Shown: positions 24,173 through 37,700 of the stretch, in pieces
Numbering within the stretch: the stretch's first letter is position 1
How the letters are laid out: each line of letters starts with the position of its first letter
Translations under genes and position numbers: made by a program
Assembly: GCA_015698045.1 (NCBI GenBank)
Contig: BLAL01000054.1
Coordinates: forward strand, 62,001 to 126,000
From: Rhizophagus clarus
Lineage: Eukaryota > Glomeromycota > Glomeromycetes > Glomerales > Glomeraceae
Length of the DNA: 64,000 nt
Reading direction: 5' to 3'
Notes under the pieces: model-generated
Seen by the model: only the letters and a program-made list of their open reading frames with translations
Database searches by the model: none
Told to the model about the DNA's origin: nothing

Positions 24173-25958
24173 TTATCTCCACACGAATTTGACTTCAGGC
24201 TCAGCAGCAAGAGTTTCATCCAGTTTACGTGCACTACAACCCTCCATTGTACAGATCTCATCATAATGATGTTTCCCGTTAAGTAATCTTTAACGTATTC
24301 AAAAGAATATCAATAACAGGAATAAAAAAAAATTTTTTTAATAAAATTAACTCACTTTCGTAATTGAGGCTGTAATTTACTTTGTTGGTTATGTGGTTCA
24401 GGTAGTATTGGATATTTGTGAACTCGATATAGAAATCCTTTGATTACACCAAAGGATATGAAACGTCTGAATAAGTTTCCAAGAATTACAGAATAGTAAT
24501 TCAATGATTCAGCTTAAATTTATAAAAAAAAAATATATATATATATATATATTTTTAATAATACCTTATGTCTATATTCAGAGACTCAACTTGATTATCC
24601 TGAACCCATTCTTTAAGTGTAGATCCATGTTTTAATGAACAGTAAAGAGAAAATAATTTGGCAAACGAAGGTGGTGATGCGTCTAAAAATAAAAAGTTTA
24701 ATATCAAAGAAACACATAACTGGTGGCAAATTTTTGCTTACCAGGTTTTTTCACATATGACAAACATTCGCTCTGAACTGTTTCATCCTCAATTATTCTC
24801 ATAATATCTGGTTTTACGGCATACACATTTGAAAACTAAGAAAAGAAATTAACTATTTTTAAAAAATAATGAGTCAAGAAATAAATTTTACTAGTGTTTA
24901 CCTGGAAAATATCAACCAAGATAACACACCCATAATATCTAATGAAAAAAAAAAAACTCAATCAAACATGAACCAACTTATTTAAACATTCGCACACACG
25001 TACAACAAATGTTCCATGCATTTTCTGGCAAGTCCATAATCTACATCCGCTATTTCTGCTATTTTTTTAACATGATGTATGCCATTTATATGCGTCGCTA
25101 TCTAATACGTTCAAACGAACAAAAAAGTTCTTTTTGAGCTAATTAAATAATAATACTTCAAAATTCTCAACTAACCTTTTTCATTGTAATATCCCAATTG
25201 TCATCCATCAACGCTTTAAGATTGACTGTGCAAATTGGCACCTGATAATCATAAACTGGTGGAGGATTACGATAAGTCGGGAATAATTTTAAATTAATTG
25301 TATTAGCAGAATCTAGTAATAATTTAATAATATTTATTTAGAATTAACTATCAGTAAATAACTATCGACAATAAGATGATTACTGACTGATTGGGATTTG
25401 ACATTCACAGTAACTATTAAGGTCTTCAAGAAGTTGTTCGATAATATTATACATAACATCCTTTGTAGCTTCATTTGACAAAAACTCGTTTTCAGTCTTT
25501 CAAAAGAAATATTAATTAATTTATGATAATGCAATAAAATTACAATGATTACAACAACCTACTTCTAAAGAAGTTAGAACTCTCGCAACTTTTCTCACAA
25601 CAGGTTCATAACTCGAAGTATCAGCATCACGATCAAACACAAAACTCAAATTAAACATAAATGCATTCCTATCATATTTATCGCCTTCTATATACACCGG
25701 AAATCCCATAATTTTATATGACTCAGTACATATACTAACTAAATGACCGCATAATTGTGGTTTTGGTATAATGTACTCCGAAATTAAATCGAAATCTATG
25801 ATCGATGTAGATATTTCTGTGGATATTATGGAGCCTTCTGGCACTTCAAATACTACTTTTGGTCCTTTACTGGGATCAAATACTGAATAAAATATCGATA
25901 TTAGACGCGGTGGAATTCCAGCTTGAAAATCACTCTCTTGTTGAGCGTAATCTTGCAT
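24173..25958 (-). CDS. NPR2: Nitrogen permease regulator 2 (NPRL2 homolog), GATOR1/SEACIT subunit
   Basis: Exon 1 (25958-25563) encodes PRLISIFYSVFDPSKGPKVV and FEVPEGSI, then LCGHLVSICTESYKIMGFPV, the characteristic NPR2 N-terminal longin-type domain. Later exons give TINLKLFPTYRNPPPVYDYQ and NWDITMKK, then winged-helix segments. The last gives YDEICTMEGCSARKLDETLA and ends VKFVWR, matching the NPRL2 C-terminus; the stop is at 24173-24175. About nine exons are present. With Npr3 and Iml1 this protein forms the GTPase-activating complex that restrains TORC1 at the vacuole when amino acids are scarce. It is divergent from the SAMHD1-like gene across 433 bp. Middle exon borders are approximate. 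Confidence 0.92.
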
Positions 25959-26391
25959 ATCAAAAAAAAAATCGAAGAATTGAGAAATCGATTATCTGAT
26001 AATTGATTGCATCACTGATTTATTTTTTACTAGCATTATAGCGTTATCCGGTATGGCGTACAATTTTTAATTTCACTTAATTAAGAAATTTTTACGAAAA
26101 AAGCAAAGATCCTTCTTTATTTCCTTTAAAAATTTTGATTTCTCGTTTTATTCCAGAATGTATATCATTGAGGAAAAAATGAAATATTAAAGATACTTTC
26201 TTTGCTTCCTCTTATAGATATATTAAAACTACCTTATACAGTTTCGTTTAAATAATACTGAATGCAAATAGCCAATAGTTTTCCTCCGGGGTTTTTCCTT
26301 ATATAAACGGACTTTCACTTTCGCCATGTCTTTCAGTCCTTGCATTTATAACACAAGTGACACTTCAACTTTCGAGCTATACGCTGACTCT
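25959..26391. promoter_or_regulatory. Shared promoter region of NPR2 and the SAMHD1-like gene
   Basis: 433 bp separate the two divergent start codons. The region is less A/T homopolymeric than the surrounding intergenic DNA and includes a TATATAAACGG-like word near 26315 on the plus side. No specific factor site can be named. Confidence 0.5.
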
Positions 26392-28496
26392 ATGCAGCCG
26401 AAGAGAATTAATGACCCTATCCATGTAACGTATACAATAAAATTTAAACTCAACTTTAGACGACATATTAATAAATTTATTAATAGGGATTAATGGAATT
26501 CGATGATTGGACAATCCAATTCATCGATACTCCGCATTTTCAAAGATTACGTAATATAAAGCAATTAGGAACAACTTATTACGTATTTCCTGGTGCTAGT
26601 CATAATAGGTTTGAACATTCCATAGGTAACGAAATTAGGCCATATTAAATCCGTAATTCCGGCAAAAAATTAGAAGATTTTGCCCAGACTAATCTGTTAT
26701 AATTTAGGCGTTGCACATCTTGCTCACTCTTTGGTGAAAAGACTTCAAGACACGCAACGTAGCCTTATAGTTGAAAAAGATTTAGAATGTGTGACATTAG
26801 CTGCTTTGTGTCATGATTTGGGTATGTTGATCAATCTGAACTGACTATAAAGTTCTCCATTTCGAATTGATGTTGTATACTTGTATAATTAATAGGACAT
26901 GGCCCATTTAGTCATGTTTTCGATAATGAGGTTATCCCACGAATAAGGTTTGTTAAAGAAATGATTAGCTATCATTTTAACCATAAATTTAATTATTAAC
27001 ACCATTTTATATAAAAGACCCGAAATTAAGTGGAAGCATGAAGAAGGCTCCGAAATGATGTTTGAACATCTTTTAGAAACTAATGAAATAGACATTGATT
27101 TAGGTACAGATGATGTGAAGTTCATTAAGGCTTTAATCGCTGGGGATTGGAGCATTTGGTAAATTTATAATTATTGCTGTGTGATTATCGTATTCACGAA
27201 ATATTTATGTAGGAAATTTAAATTTAGTCCACATCGATCTCGATATTTATTCGATGTAGTTGCTAATAAACGCAATTCAATTGATGTCGATAAATTTGAT
27301 TACTTGGAACGTGATTGTTACTATCTTGGGATGAAATCTGTATTCGATTTCTCAAGACTTATGAAATTTTCGCGTGTTGTCGATAAACAAATTGCATATT
27401 ATTTTAAGGAATGCTATAATATTTATGAATTATTCCAAACGCGGTATTCTTTACACAAGAAGGTTTATAAACATCGCGTTGGTAAGTGAATTTTACAAGT
27501 TTATTCTTAGTTCTTATGGTTCAGTTAATCAATGTAAACATTTATGTAAAATACCAGTCAAAGCTATAGAGCATATGTTATGTGATGCTCTGATTGAGGC
27601 AGATCCAATTCTCGGAATATCAAAAACTGTCGAAAATCCGGAAGAATATTTGCAATTAAATGATACAGTCATAAATCAAATTGAATTTTCAAAAGAACCG
27701 GTAAATTTCAACTAAATATTCTTTCATACAGTGTAAGATAGCCAGTTTATCGTTATAATTCAATCTAGGGTTTGGCAAAATCAAAAGAGATCATTAATCG
27801 AATCCGAACTAGAAAACTTTATAAGTTTGTTGATGAATACTTAGTCCCTGATGGGTTAAAAAGCCACTTGACTGAGGTAAAAAATTATACATGTTACGTT
27901 ACAATATTTAAGCTTATAAACTTATGAATATTTTCGTACAACAGCAAAAAATAAATGCTCGAGAAATCATAGCACATCAAACAGAAAATGATGGACTTAA
28001 GGAAGATGATGTAATTGTGGATCGAATTAGGTTGAATTATGCAATGAATGATAAGAATCCGGTTGATCATGTTAAATTTTATAATCAATATAATGTGGAT
28101 GAAGGTAAGTATTTAATTATGTTAACATACATTATATAATCCGTATAATCCAATTGTTTATTTAAATTTTTTTAGTCTTTAATTTGACAAGATCGCAAGT
28201 GAGTTATCTTGTTCCAGAGCAGTATGAAGAAATTAGTATTCGGATTTTTGCCAGAAACCCTAAAAAAGTAAATTCATTAATTTATTCAAATATATGAATT
28301 TCAATATTATTAATCAATTTTATATTATTAGATGAAATCTATTCAGGAATGTTTTCGAAAATTATTGAAAATCCACACTCCTCATAATACGATACCTAAC
28401 GAAGAAATAACTACGAGTCGGGGTTACACAATACCTGAAGGTTATGAAACTCCTACTAAAAAACGACGTCATTCAAGCCAAAGTTCAATTCTTTAA
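26392..28496 (+). CDS. SAMHD1-like HD-domain dNTP phosphohydrolase
   Basis: Eleven exons were resolved with consistent phase: 26392-26424, 26487-26625, 26708-26821, 26896-26947, 27018-27158, 27213-27481, 27558-27700, 27769-27876, 27945-28104, 28176-28267 and 28332-28496, giving 471 residues. The start [12 protein letters not shown] and then [47 protein letters not shown] and [11 protein letters not shown] follow the SAMHD1/dGTPase order. HNRFEH and CHDLGH supply the metal-binding His/His-Asp residues, and the catalytic residues look intact. Family members hydrolyse dNTPs to deoxynucleosides and triphosphate and so limit the dNTP pool. There is no SAM domain, and the C-terminus is basic ([12 protein letters not shown]), possibly nuclear. 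Confidence 0.92.
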
Positions 28497-29415
28497 AATG
28501 ATCAAAGAATATTAACATAGAGTTAGTACAACTGACTCATTTTTATGATATTATCAACATTTATTTAAAATAATAACGAAAGTTGATAAGAGTCAATTAT
28601 GTGTAAATTTATGTAAGTTTAATGTAAATTTTTTTAAAACAATAAATTATATTTAATTTAGAGAGATTTTACACGTAAAAATATTAAAAGGTTTATTATG
28701 TGAGAATACACATTTGTTATCTGCCAAATTTTAAATATAACAATAATTATGGGGAAAGGCAAAAAAAATCATTAGATAATTGTTTAAAAAGACGAGATTA
28801 CGTAAAAACGCCTAGTGGTTGTACAAACTACAGAAACAGAGCGTAAGTGGGAAAGGAAAGTACGCAGGTTTATGATGTAACCAAGACTCCAACAAATATA
28901 GCGTACGAAAATAATAAAAAAAAAAAGCTTTGCCCATACTGTGAAACACTTTATGATGATTATAGATAGTACCTTTGATTCAAATTTTAGATGAATTGAT
29001 TTTTATGTAATTATATTACCAGCAATAAATTTTCTTTCTAGAATTTATTATATATACGGTGTTGTGTATATGTTATATATGTTATCATATCATTTTAGAT
29101 CGCAGAAAATAGTAATAAACATATTGTCGATATTGTGAATACGATGTGGGTAACAGAGAACGATGAAGAAGTCGTCCTGAAAGGGTACAAGACATACTCA
29201 GAAATGTTATGTCAAGATGTAATCAGTTGGGTAAGGAGATGCGTGAAGACTGTCAAGAGGATGTAAGAAATATTATGTATATAAGTTTTAAATATAAAAT
29301 TATGAAGAGACCTAAAGTAATATGTTTACACTATAGATTCCACTTAATAGCAATTATTATCAGAATATCTATTAATACTAATAAGAAATACATAAATTAT
29401 AATAAAATAAGTTGC
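28497..29415. other. Convergent intergenic region
   Basis: This lies between the 3' ends of the SAMHD1-like and Sec3 genes. A short reading near 28925 (KLCPYCETLYDD) resembles a zinc-finger-like fragment seen in isolation, flanked by stops. The 88-codon frame at 29209 overlaps the Sec3 3' end and is not protein-like. No gene is called. Confidence 0.4.
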
Positions 29416-32400
29416 TTAATGACTTCTAGCTATCTCCGAGAAATAACCCAACAAATCATCCATAGAAAATTCTAAAGTAATATTAGCATTAGGATAACAT
29501 TTATTAATTATTAATGTAAACCTTTCATGATTACGAATTACTTCTTCCTCTATTGCATGCCATACAACTTGCAACAAACGACCTCCTTCTTCTTCCTTGA
29601 AATGTTTTTCAACTCGCTTATACAATGAGTCAAGACCTTTCTTAATCTATAAAACAAACTAATAAGTTAATTTATATAAAATTACCTCAATATACACTTT
29701 AGAATTTTATTTTACCTCTTTTCCAGGATATTGCGATATAACTTTCTTTAGTGCAGCTTTGTTAAATTGAATTCTGAATCCAACTTCTTCTGGAGCTGTG
29801 TTTGTTCTTAATAAACTTTCTATACCTTCAAAGAATTCCTAATCATAGATAAAAAAACTAGTAAATACATTGTAAAACAAATATTCCAATCCAACATTAA
29901 AAAATAATACATACCAACAATTTTCCAAACGGCCTTCGAACCATTGCTTTAGCATATGCTTCCATGTGTTTATCATACGAACCCTTTGCATATCTCATAA
30001 ATGGTTCAAGAATATTAATTCGACGCGAACGAATTTCCGAATAAAAATAATGCATATTTTCTAGTAAAAAAAATAATAATAGAAAGAGGAAAAAAATAAG
30101 ATAATAATACATTAACCATTAAAGTTTATAAATAAATACCTAAAGTCATTATATGAGCATTCAACTGCTCTTTATCGTCAACAGGAGAATCAGCATCTTT
30201 TGCGATAGCTTCTACACATTCAAACATTGTTTTTACAATGCGTTCATATGCTCTATTTACAATACTACGCATTTCAAGCTTCTCTGATTCTGACATTGAA
30301 TGTTCAATGCGTTCAACAAAACGCTATGAAAAAAAACAGATAAATTTAAAATGGAGAAAAATAATAGAAAAATGGGCAATTAACTTACTGGAAATATACG
30401 CATAAAAACAACTATGCCTTTTCGTTTTTTTGATGTAACTTTAGTTTCTTCAATTGCTTTAAGTTGGTCATTCTACATTACAGATTAATGTTAATACAAT
30501 GTGTAACATTGTAAAACAATATTTTGATTTGGAAATAACTTACAATGAATACTTCAAATTTGCTAAGACAATGCAATCTTACTTGCTGTAACATTCTTAC
30601 AGCATAATCTTGTCCAATTTTTTCGTTCGCATGCATATACTTTTCCAGAGAAACTATCATACCAATAACTTGACTTATTAAAAAAAAAATGTAAGAAAAT
30701 TTTCGGAAATGAATATAATTTTTATATTTAATTTATACTCACATGTTATCATGCTTACAACCATAATCAGCGAATGATGACAACTCTTCAGGCAGAAAAC
30801 TAAAGAGTTTATCCATATGTTCACTAAAACAATTAAAACACGTAAGATAAAACTCAATTCGATACGTACGTATCAAATATACAATTATACTAACGTAAAT
30901 TTCTTTTGCATTCTAACATCTTCAATATTCCGATCTTCTTTTTTGGTTTCGGCATATTTTTTTAAATGGAAAAAGTCAAAAATGAAATTTTGCTCATTGA
31001 CTACAAGCGGTATAATAGTTTGAAGACTGTGGTCAAAAGCCTAGATATTAATTGAAAATAACATACGAATACGCATTTACAATATGTAAAAAACAATATT
31101 GGAAAGAAAAATCGTATCCGCTTTTTATTTACCTCTTCAGGTGGAAGTTTACCACCGCCTCCATCTTTAAATTCCCACGGTGGTTTCGTACTTTCCGATG
31201 TCAGCCAATTCGCATAGTTATAACTTAAACTGGCACGGCCACTTTGATTTAATGCAGCACTGAAAACTTAATACAAATAATAGTTGGTTAAAATTGATCG
31301 AAAGCTCATTAAATTTCATCATGTAAGACAAAAAATCTCACCGTATGTTGCTTCTTCTACTAATTCCCTCTTTGACAACAAATGTCTTATCTGTGACAAA
31401 TATTCCTTTGTCTCTTTCTTGTATATCGGCTCTTTAGAAATTACATAAAGCTAAACACGACCAACTTATTAATGGATTTTTGTTTTTTTAATATAGCGTA
31501 ATCCAAATTTGACATACCGACTGAATTTCCAAGTGTCGTTTAGGATCCATTTCTTTCATCCATAATGAGAGTCCACGATATTTTGACAAATTCTCTACTA
31601 TGCTTTCATGATCTTGTATGGTAAGAGAATTATGACGAGGACCTCTGCTCTTGTCACTTATTAGAGTTTCTGCCTAAGACAAATGGTCGTTTGAATCTGC
31701 CCAAATCATCAATAGTAACGGATTTGAAAAAATATGCAATTAATTAAAGATACCTTACCTGAAATTGAAACATCATTCTCATATATTCATAAAATCGGGA
31801 ACAAAAATTCTTACAGTGGAGATTGTAAGTTTCCAATTTTTCTTTTATGGCCATCATTTGTCTAGTGCCTAACAAAGGAAAAAAAATTTTTTATACACAA
31901 AAAAATAAATAAATTTAATAATCATCTTATTCGCATACTTTCGTCAAATGGGGTCTCCAATACGCGCTTTATTTGTGCTGCAACATGTTCAATATTCTGA
32001 ACTCCTTGCACGGTATCCATTGATTCTTTAAACAATATCTGAATGACTTGTTCAGGTAAAGTGATAGATTGCTAAATATGAATAGTATGTTAATTAAAAT
32101 TCCATTTCATAATTAGAGAAAAAGATATCGTATTTAACATACGATTAGCCGATCAAGTTCAGAAAGCAAAGCTTTTTGGTTTGCAGTTTGTACTTGTAAT
32201 CCTCGATTCTGAGACTCAATGTGATGAATATCATCTCCCATGCTCTTTAAGAATACGCAAAAAAAACGAAGAATTATTTAATATAAAATAATGAATATTA
32301 TACTCGTAAAAAACCTAATATTACATTTAGTTCAGCTGTATATAGCGAAAGCCATTGATCCATATTATCCAATTCAGTAATAGCATTGTCAATTTGTTCG

Positions 32401-33771
32401 ATAACAGAGTGGATGCGATCATCAGATTCCACCATAGCGTGTATATTCGCAGCTTCTAGAGCAGCCAATTCATTTAGTAATCTTTCTTCCAGAGCTGCTG
32501 CATTACCACTTCCTTTCCAATCAAAATCATTAAGTAGCTCTCCAACATTTATTAAAGATAATTCTTCTTCTTTAAGTTCTTTATTAATATTAAAAAAAAA
32601 TTTATTTTTTTTTCCTACCGGAGAGAAATATTAATTTATAAAATACGAACCATCATCTTCCGCATGATGATGAACGCTATTTGTATCGCTTCCTTGGGCT
32701 CCAGAAGATAAATTTGGTGTTGATCGACCGTTTCTTTGATTAAGACTCCGTAAACTTGATGACGATTTATTGGCATTTGCAAGGCGTTCTTGTAATGAAG
32801 CCGCTACATTATAACTATCAGTTTCATTTTGTATAATTGGCTTAGTTGGCGTTGAAGGTGATTTCATCTCTAAAATAATAGATTTAATGTACCAATGTAT
32901 TAATAATCGAATATAAATATGAATTAGATATTTTCATACCTGTAAGTATTTCATTATCAAAGTTTATTAGTTTAGGAGATTTTTTGGTGTGTTTTCTAAA
33001 TGTCTAAAATATAATTGACGCGTCAGTGAATGAACAGCTTCTTTCAAGTGTAATCATTACCTCCAACGAACCTTCAAAAGCTGACTTAGAAAAACATCTT
33101 TTTCTCCTTGAGTATCAGTTGACCAACAATAGGGCTTAGATATTGTTATCACAAACGTGACATTCTGCAGGAAAAACAAACATATAAATGAAATAAAACA
33201 TTTTGACTTATTTAAAGTTTATCAATGTTGAAACCTACATCAACTGACTCGATTTTTCGAACTTGTTCCAACTGCCAAGTTCTTCCAATGGAAAAAGTAT
33301 CATTTGGATTTTTTTTTGCTTTATGAAGTTGGACCTTTTGAACTTTACCATTTTTACTAACAACTATTTAAGAAGTAAAATAAACTTAGCTTATCAAGCA
33401 TACAAGATAAAAACCCATATTGGTAAAACAAATCATGACAAAAATGAGGATACTTGCTTGTTACTAGTAAATAACGAATTTTTACGTCTACTCTAGAATT
33501 CGTTTTACCAATCCCGAAAGGACGATCAACAGTAGGTGAATTACCTCCACCACCAGTATCTTCTGATACTTTACAGTAAGTAATTAAAGACTCAGTACCC
33601 GAACTATGAGCTAATAAAAAGAGCCATTTAGTGTACATTTTTGTATCCATCAAAAAAAAAAAATAAAATAAACAGACTTGGCGATAAGGGATCTTCAACT
33701 CCATCTGAGAATAACGAATTGATAATTAACTGTCTTTCAGGATCTAGAGACGGTTGTCTGTTCTCGGCCAT
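29416..33771 (-). CDS. SEC3: Exocyst complex subunit Sec3 (EXOC1)
   Basis: The start at 33771 gives MAENRQPSLDPERQLIINSL. Following exons encode KVQLHKAKKNPNDTFSIGRT and WQLEQVRKIE, the Sec3 N-terminal PH-like domain that binds PI(4,5)P2 and Rho GTPases. A Ser-rich linker, then helical-bundle exons, lead to the C-terminus with PGKEIKKGLDSLYKRVEKHF, typical of Sec3, stop at 29416. More than fifteen short exons are present and not every border was fixed. Sec3 marks sites of polarised exocytosis at the plasma membrane and tethers secretory vesicles. It shares a 227-bp divergent promoter with the AP-2 sigma gene, and no internal stops were seen in the main exons. Confidence 0.88.
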
Positions 33772-33998
33772 CGATCATATTATACAGAACTTTTTTCTTC
33801 GAGTTTATTTAATAAAAAAAATGATTTTTAACGCATAACGCATGCATTTAACGTGCACAAATCAGACCAAATCCATGGAACTGATAATTATGACGATGAT
33901 TGCCACAAAAAGTTAAATCAAAATAAACAAAACTGGGTATTAAAGTTCTATATAGTAAATAAATAAGGATCGAACCCTAATTTAAATATTCAACTGTC
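33772..33998. promoter_or_regulatory. Bidirectional promoter between Sec3 and AP-2 sigma
   Basis: Only 227 bp separate the two start codons. It contains ACGCATAACGCATGCATTTA near 33830-33850, a small inverted-repeat-like CG-containing block unusual for this AT-rich DNA, and AT-rich flanks. Both leaders and the core promoters must fit in this space. Confidence 0.55.
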
Positions 33999-34632
33999 AT
34001 GGTAAGTTTTTTAATTTCCGATTTTGAGTTCGCGACGGTAAATAAATCTAATTCGTCACTTGTACAGTAGATTCGATTTATACTCGTGCAAAACCGACAA
34101 GGCAAAACACGCCTATCGAAATGGTATGTTCCTTATGAAGATGAAGAAAAAGTAAAACTTAAAGGAGAAGTACACAGATTAGTTGCACCTCGAGATCAAA
34201 AGCATCAATCCAATTTCGTCGAAGTAAGACATATATTCATACAAATAATCGTTTACTTGTTGTACTTATGAGTTTTTCTCTTCCGCAGTTTCGAAATTAT
34301 AAAGTGGTCTATAGAAGATATGCAGGACTATTTTTTTGTGTATGTGTAGATGCAAATGATAATGAATTAGCATATTTAGAAGCAATACACTTTTTTGTAG
34401 AGGTATTAGATGCTTTTTTTGGTAACGTATGTGAGCTGGATTTAGTCTTCAATTTTTACAAGGTAAGCTTGCATAATAACTATATTTGAACAATTACAAG
34501 AACTTTAAAATGGTTCTTTTTTATTATTAGGTATATGCAATATTGGATGAAGTATTTTTAGCAGGTGAAATCGAAGAAACTAGTAAGAATATTGTGTTAA
34601 CTAGATTAGATCACTTAGACAAATTGGAATAG
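33999..34632 (+). CDS. APS2: AP-2 clathrin adaptor complex, sigma subunit
   Basis: The exons are 33999-34001, 34071-34223, 34289-34462 and 34531-34632, giving 143 residues; animal AP-2 sigma has 142. The first exon is only the ATG; the next begins ATTCGATTT so the protein starts [56 protein letters not shown] and [20 protein letters not shown] are nearly family-identical, and [17 protein letters not shown] favours AP-2 over AP-1 sigma. The subunit belongs to the AP-2 core that selects plasma-membrane cargo, including dileucine motifs, for clathrin endocytosis. It is convergent with the DIP2-like gene, 125 bp away. Confidence 0.95.
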
Positions 34633-34757
34633 CATCAATAATTGTGTTAATTAGATTAAATAGTAGTATATTGTAGTAAATGACTAATTAAATAGAAATA
34701 AATATATAATAAAATAGTTAAAACAAAAAAAATATTTTAGTGCTTAGTATCACTAAA

Positions 34758-37700
34758 TTACATGTTAACAGTTCCAGTATTAGCATTATTAACTTGATAT
34801 GAATTAGCGTTTTGTGTCAGTTCTTGACTATTTGTTCTATTATTAGCAATTAAACTCCCTCGATTACTGTTACTCAAACTCAATTCATTATTCATCATAT
34901 TTGAAGGCATTGCTGATGGGTTTATATTGCTTCTTGTTGTATTAATAAATCCGGTAGTAATACTATATCGAGTCGGATCAAGTGTTGGTGAAGGTGACGG
35001 GTTTGTAGCTATTAGTTGTTGTGAATGCATCATGTATGGTGGTAGTAAATACGAATTTGGTCTAGAATTTGATGGTGGCGGCTTCACATAATGTACATGC
35101 AATGTAGACAAATTGCCGCTTAACCAAGATGTCATAATTTTAGTTCTCTGTTTTTCACCTAACCTTGATTTTGGCAACGTTCCAGGTCCAATGAATACAA
35201 TTACGTCAATAATAAATTGATGTTCATCTAGTATTGAATTCATTATACATGGTACCAAATTAAGAATCCCTTCTGATGCTCTCACTTCTACCAAACATAC
35301 TGTTTCTCCATTAGCTTGAAATACTACACATCCATCTGGTGCAATCAAATTATAATGGCTCAATTGATGACATCTTTCAACAGTAAATTCGATATCCACC
35401 GGAAAATGTATTAATCCATTAACTTCAAATGTTTCTGCAATAGGTCCTAAAAAGAATAAACATTGAAATTCTACCAATGCACCTCCTTCCCCTACTGGTT
35501 TTTGAACTGTATATAAAAATCCTAAATCTCCTGTACGTAAATAAGCCATTCTCGGATCTCCACCATCTATTATTGCAGAGTATCGTTTTTGATCTAACGG
35601 TTCCGTTGATCCATACGAGGATTTGGCATTAGAATCGCTGCTAACCCAAATTTCTCCAAATTCGTTTGATAAACACGGGCGTCTTGTTTCTGGATGTACT
35701 ATAGCCACTTGCGTTGACACTGGAACCTAAATAACAGAGAACTATTTGAATATCTATCTCGTACTTTTTTTTTCATTACAATAAGTCATACCATCCCAGA
35801 ATCATGTAATAACACTCCAAAAGGTTCATCATCAGGATCAACAACTTTAATAATTCCTCTTCTCAAACTTTTTAAGTCCAAATATAATTCAAATGGTTCT
35901 ACGCACATATAAGATCTTGTGGTTATCATTGGATTTGCTATGTGACTATATATATAATTTACATTCACTTCTTCCAGTCGATTTGCCAAAAATGTTTTCA
36001 CTATCTTCTTATCTACGATACAAAAGAAAAAAAGATTAAGAAAAATTAGAATAAAATACAATTAAACAATTTTTCTCTTTCCTACATAAGTTCGCATTTG
36101 GTCTACAGTCAACCGGAATCATTAAGTTCTTTAAATGTTGTAAAGAAAAATTTCGGTATTCCATATTATCATAAAATGACATTGCATGTTGCAACATTGG
36201 AAACGTGGCGTAGGTATCCTTAACTGTGTAATCAAAAAAAAAATAGTTAAATTGTAGTTTATAATCTCATAATAATCATTAATATATTATTACTTTTGAA
36301 TTTGGATAAAGTTTCAAACCACATCAATGGATTCGCATGGTAGTCAAGTGGTGAAATGAGAATTGTTGGCGATCCTAAATAAATAATAAATAATAAATAA
36401 ATAGAACAATTCTCTAATTCGTGTATTAGTTTATCATTCTTACCCAAGTATATTCCAATTAATACAGTGTACACAAATCCAATACCATTAAAATGCCTAA
36501 CACAACTTAATAACGCTCGTGTGCTTATCAATCTACAAGTCTCTTTTTGTACTTTGCACAATGCTAACAATGTGTCATGATTCAACCTTACGCAACTTCT
36601 TCGTTGATCTGCAGAGAAATAACACATAACAACTGCTGCCCATTGTGGCTGTAACCATTCTTCCATCATAACATAATTTGATTCTTTCAATGTTTTTGTG
36701 TATTTCGGTGCTTTTGATATATTTATTAACAAAGGTAACACTTTTGAATTATTACCATCCAACTGTTTTGAACTTCCGTTCATCGTTTTTATGAAATTTT
36801 GTATTTGTCGACCTTTAAGTACTTGTTCTGTATCAGTATTTACTAATAAATAGTTGATTTTAAAATCTTCAACTAATCCAAATAGTGCGGGAATATCTTC
36901 TGATGCTTTTGTGGGTTCAGTTTGTGATATGGGAATTGCTATAATACCTAATACCATACATGCAAATATACTACACACAAAATCTATTCCATGTGGAAAT
37001 ATTAACACTGTATGGTCTCCAGCTTTGCACCCTTTTTTTTGCAAATAATACGCAATGGTCGCTATACGATTATTTAATTTTTTCCATGAGATTGGTTTTC
37101 CTTCTTTTCCTTTCGCATCCAATATACTATATGCAGTTTCTTCAGGTGACATTTGTGTGCGCCATAATAATACATCAACTATACTCCGGAATTTTAATAA
37201 ATTAATACTAGTTTTTTCATCTAACACCTCTTGTGGAATATCCATTATTGTATACTGAGTTCTTCTTAATCCATTACTCATTTCTTGTCTTGCTGCCATA
37301 GCGTCTAAAAAAAAAAAAAATAAGTACCCTTATTAACAATTATTCTGAAGTAATATTTATATTTTATTGTTCACCTCTCAAAATCAACCATAACTTACTA
37401 GGTCCCCATATTCCAGCGACAGTATCTTCTCCAATCGGTATATTAAATACCGTGTCTAATGCACAAGTCTTCACATGTAAAACTTGTAAACGTCCATATT
37501 CAAAATATTTTTTACACGTTATGCTATTTATCAATTTTTTACCGTTCTTCCATACGCGTGGCAATGATCCTTGCGCACATATTGATATCGTATAAAGACG
37601 GAGTCCATGATACATAACTAATTTATCGAATATTTCATCAGCAAGAGCAGTTAATTTTTCTATAGGTAATGCAGATTCTGCTATCATCACTGGTAAATTT

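Noticed and set aside
24064..24264. 66-codon minus-strand frame
   Set aside because: It is an out-of-frame shadow of the NPR2 last exon, whose real frame ends VKFVWR at 24173.
36854..37258. Plus-strand frames opposite the DIP2-like gene
   Set aside because: Antisense shadows of the second AMP-binding domain.
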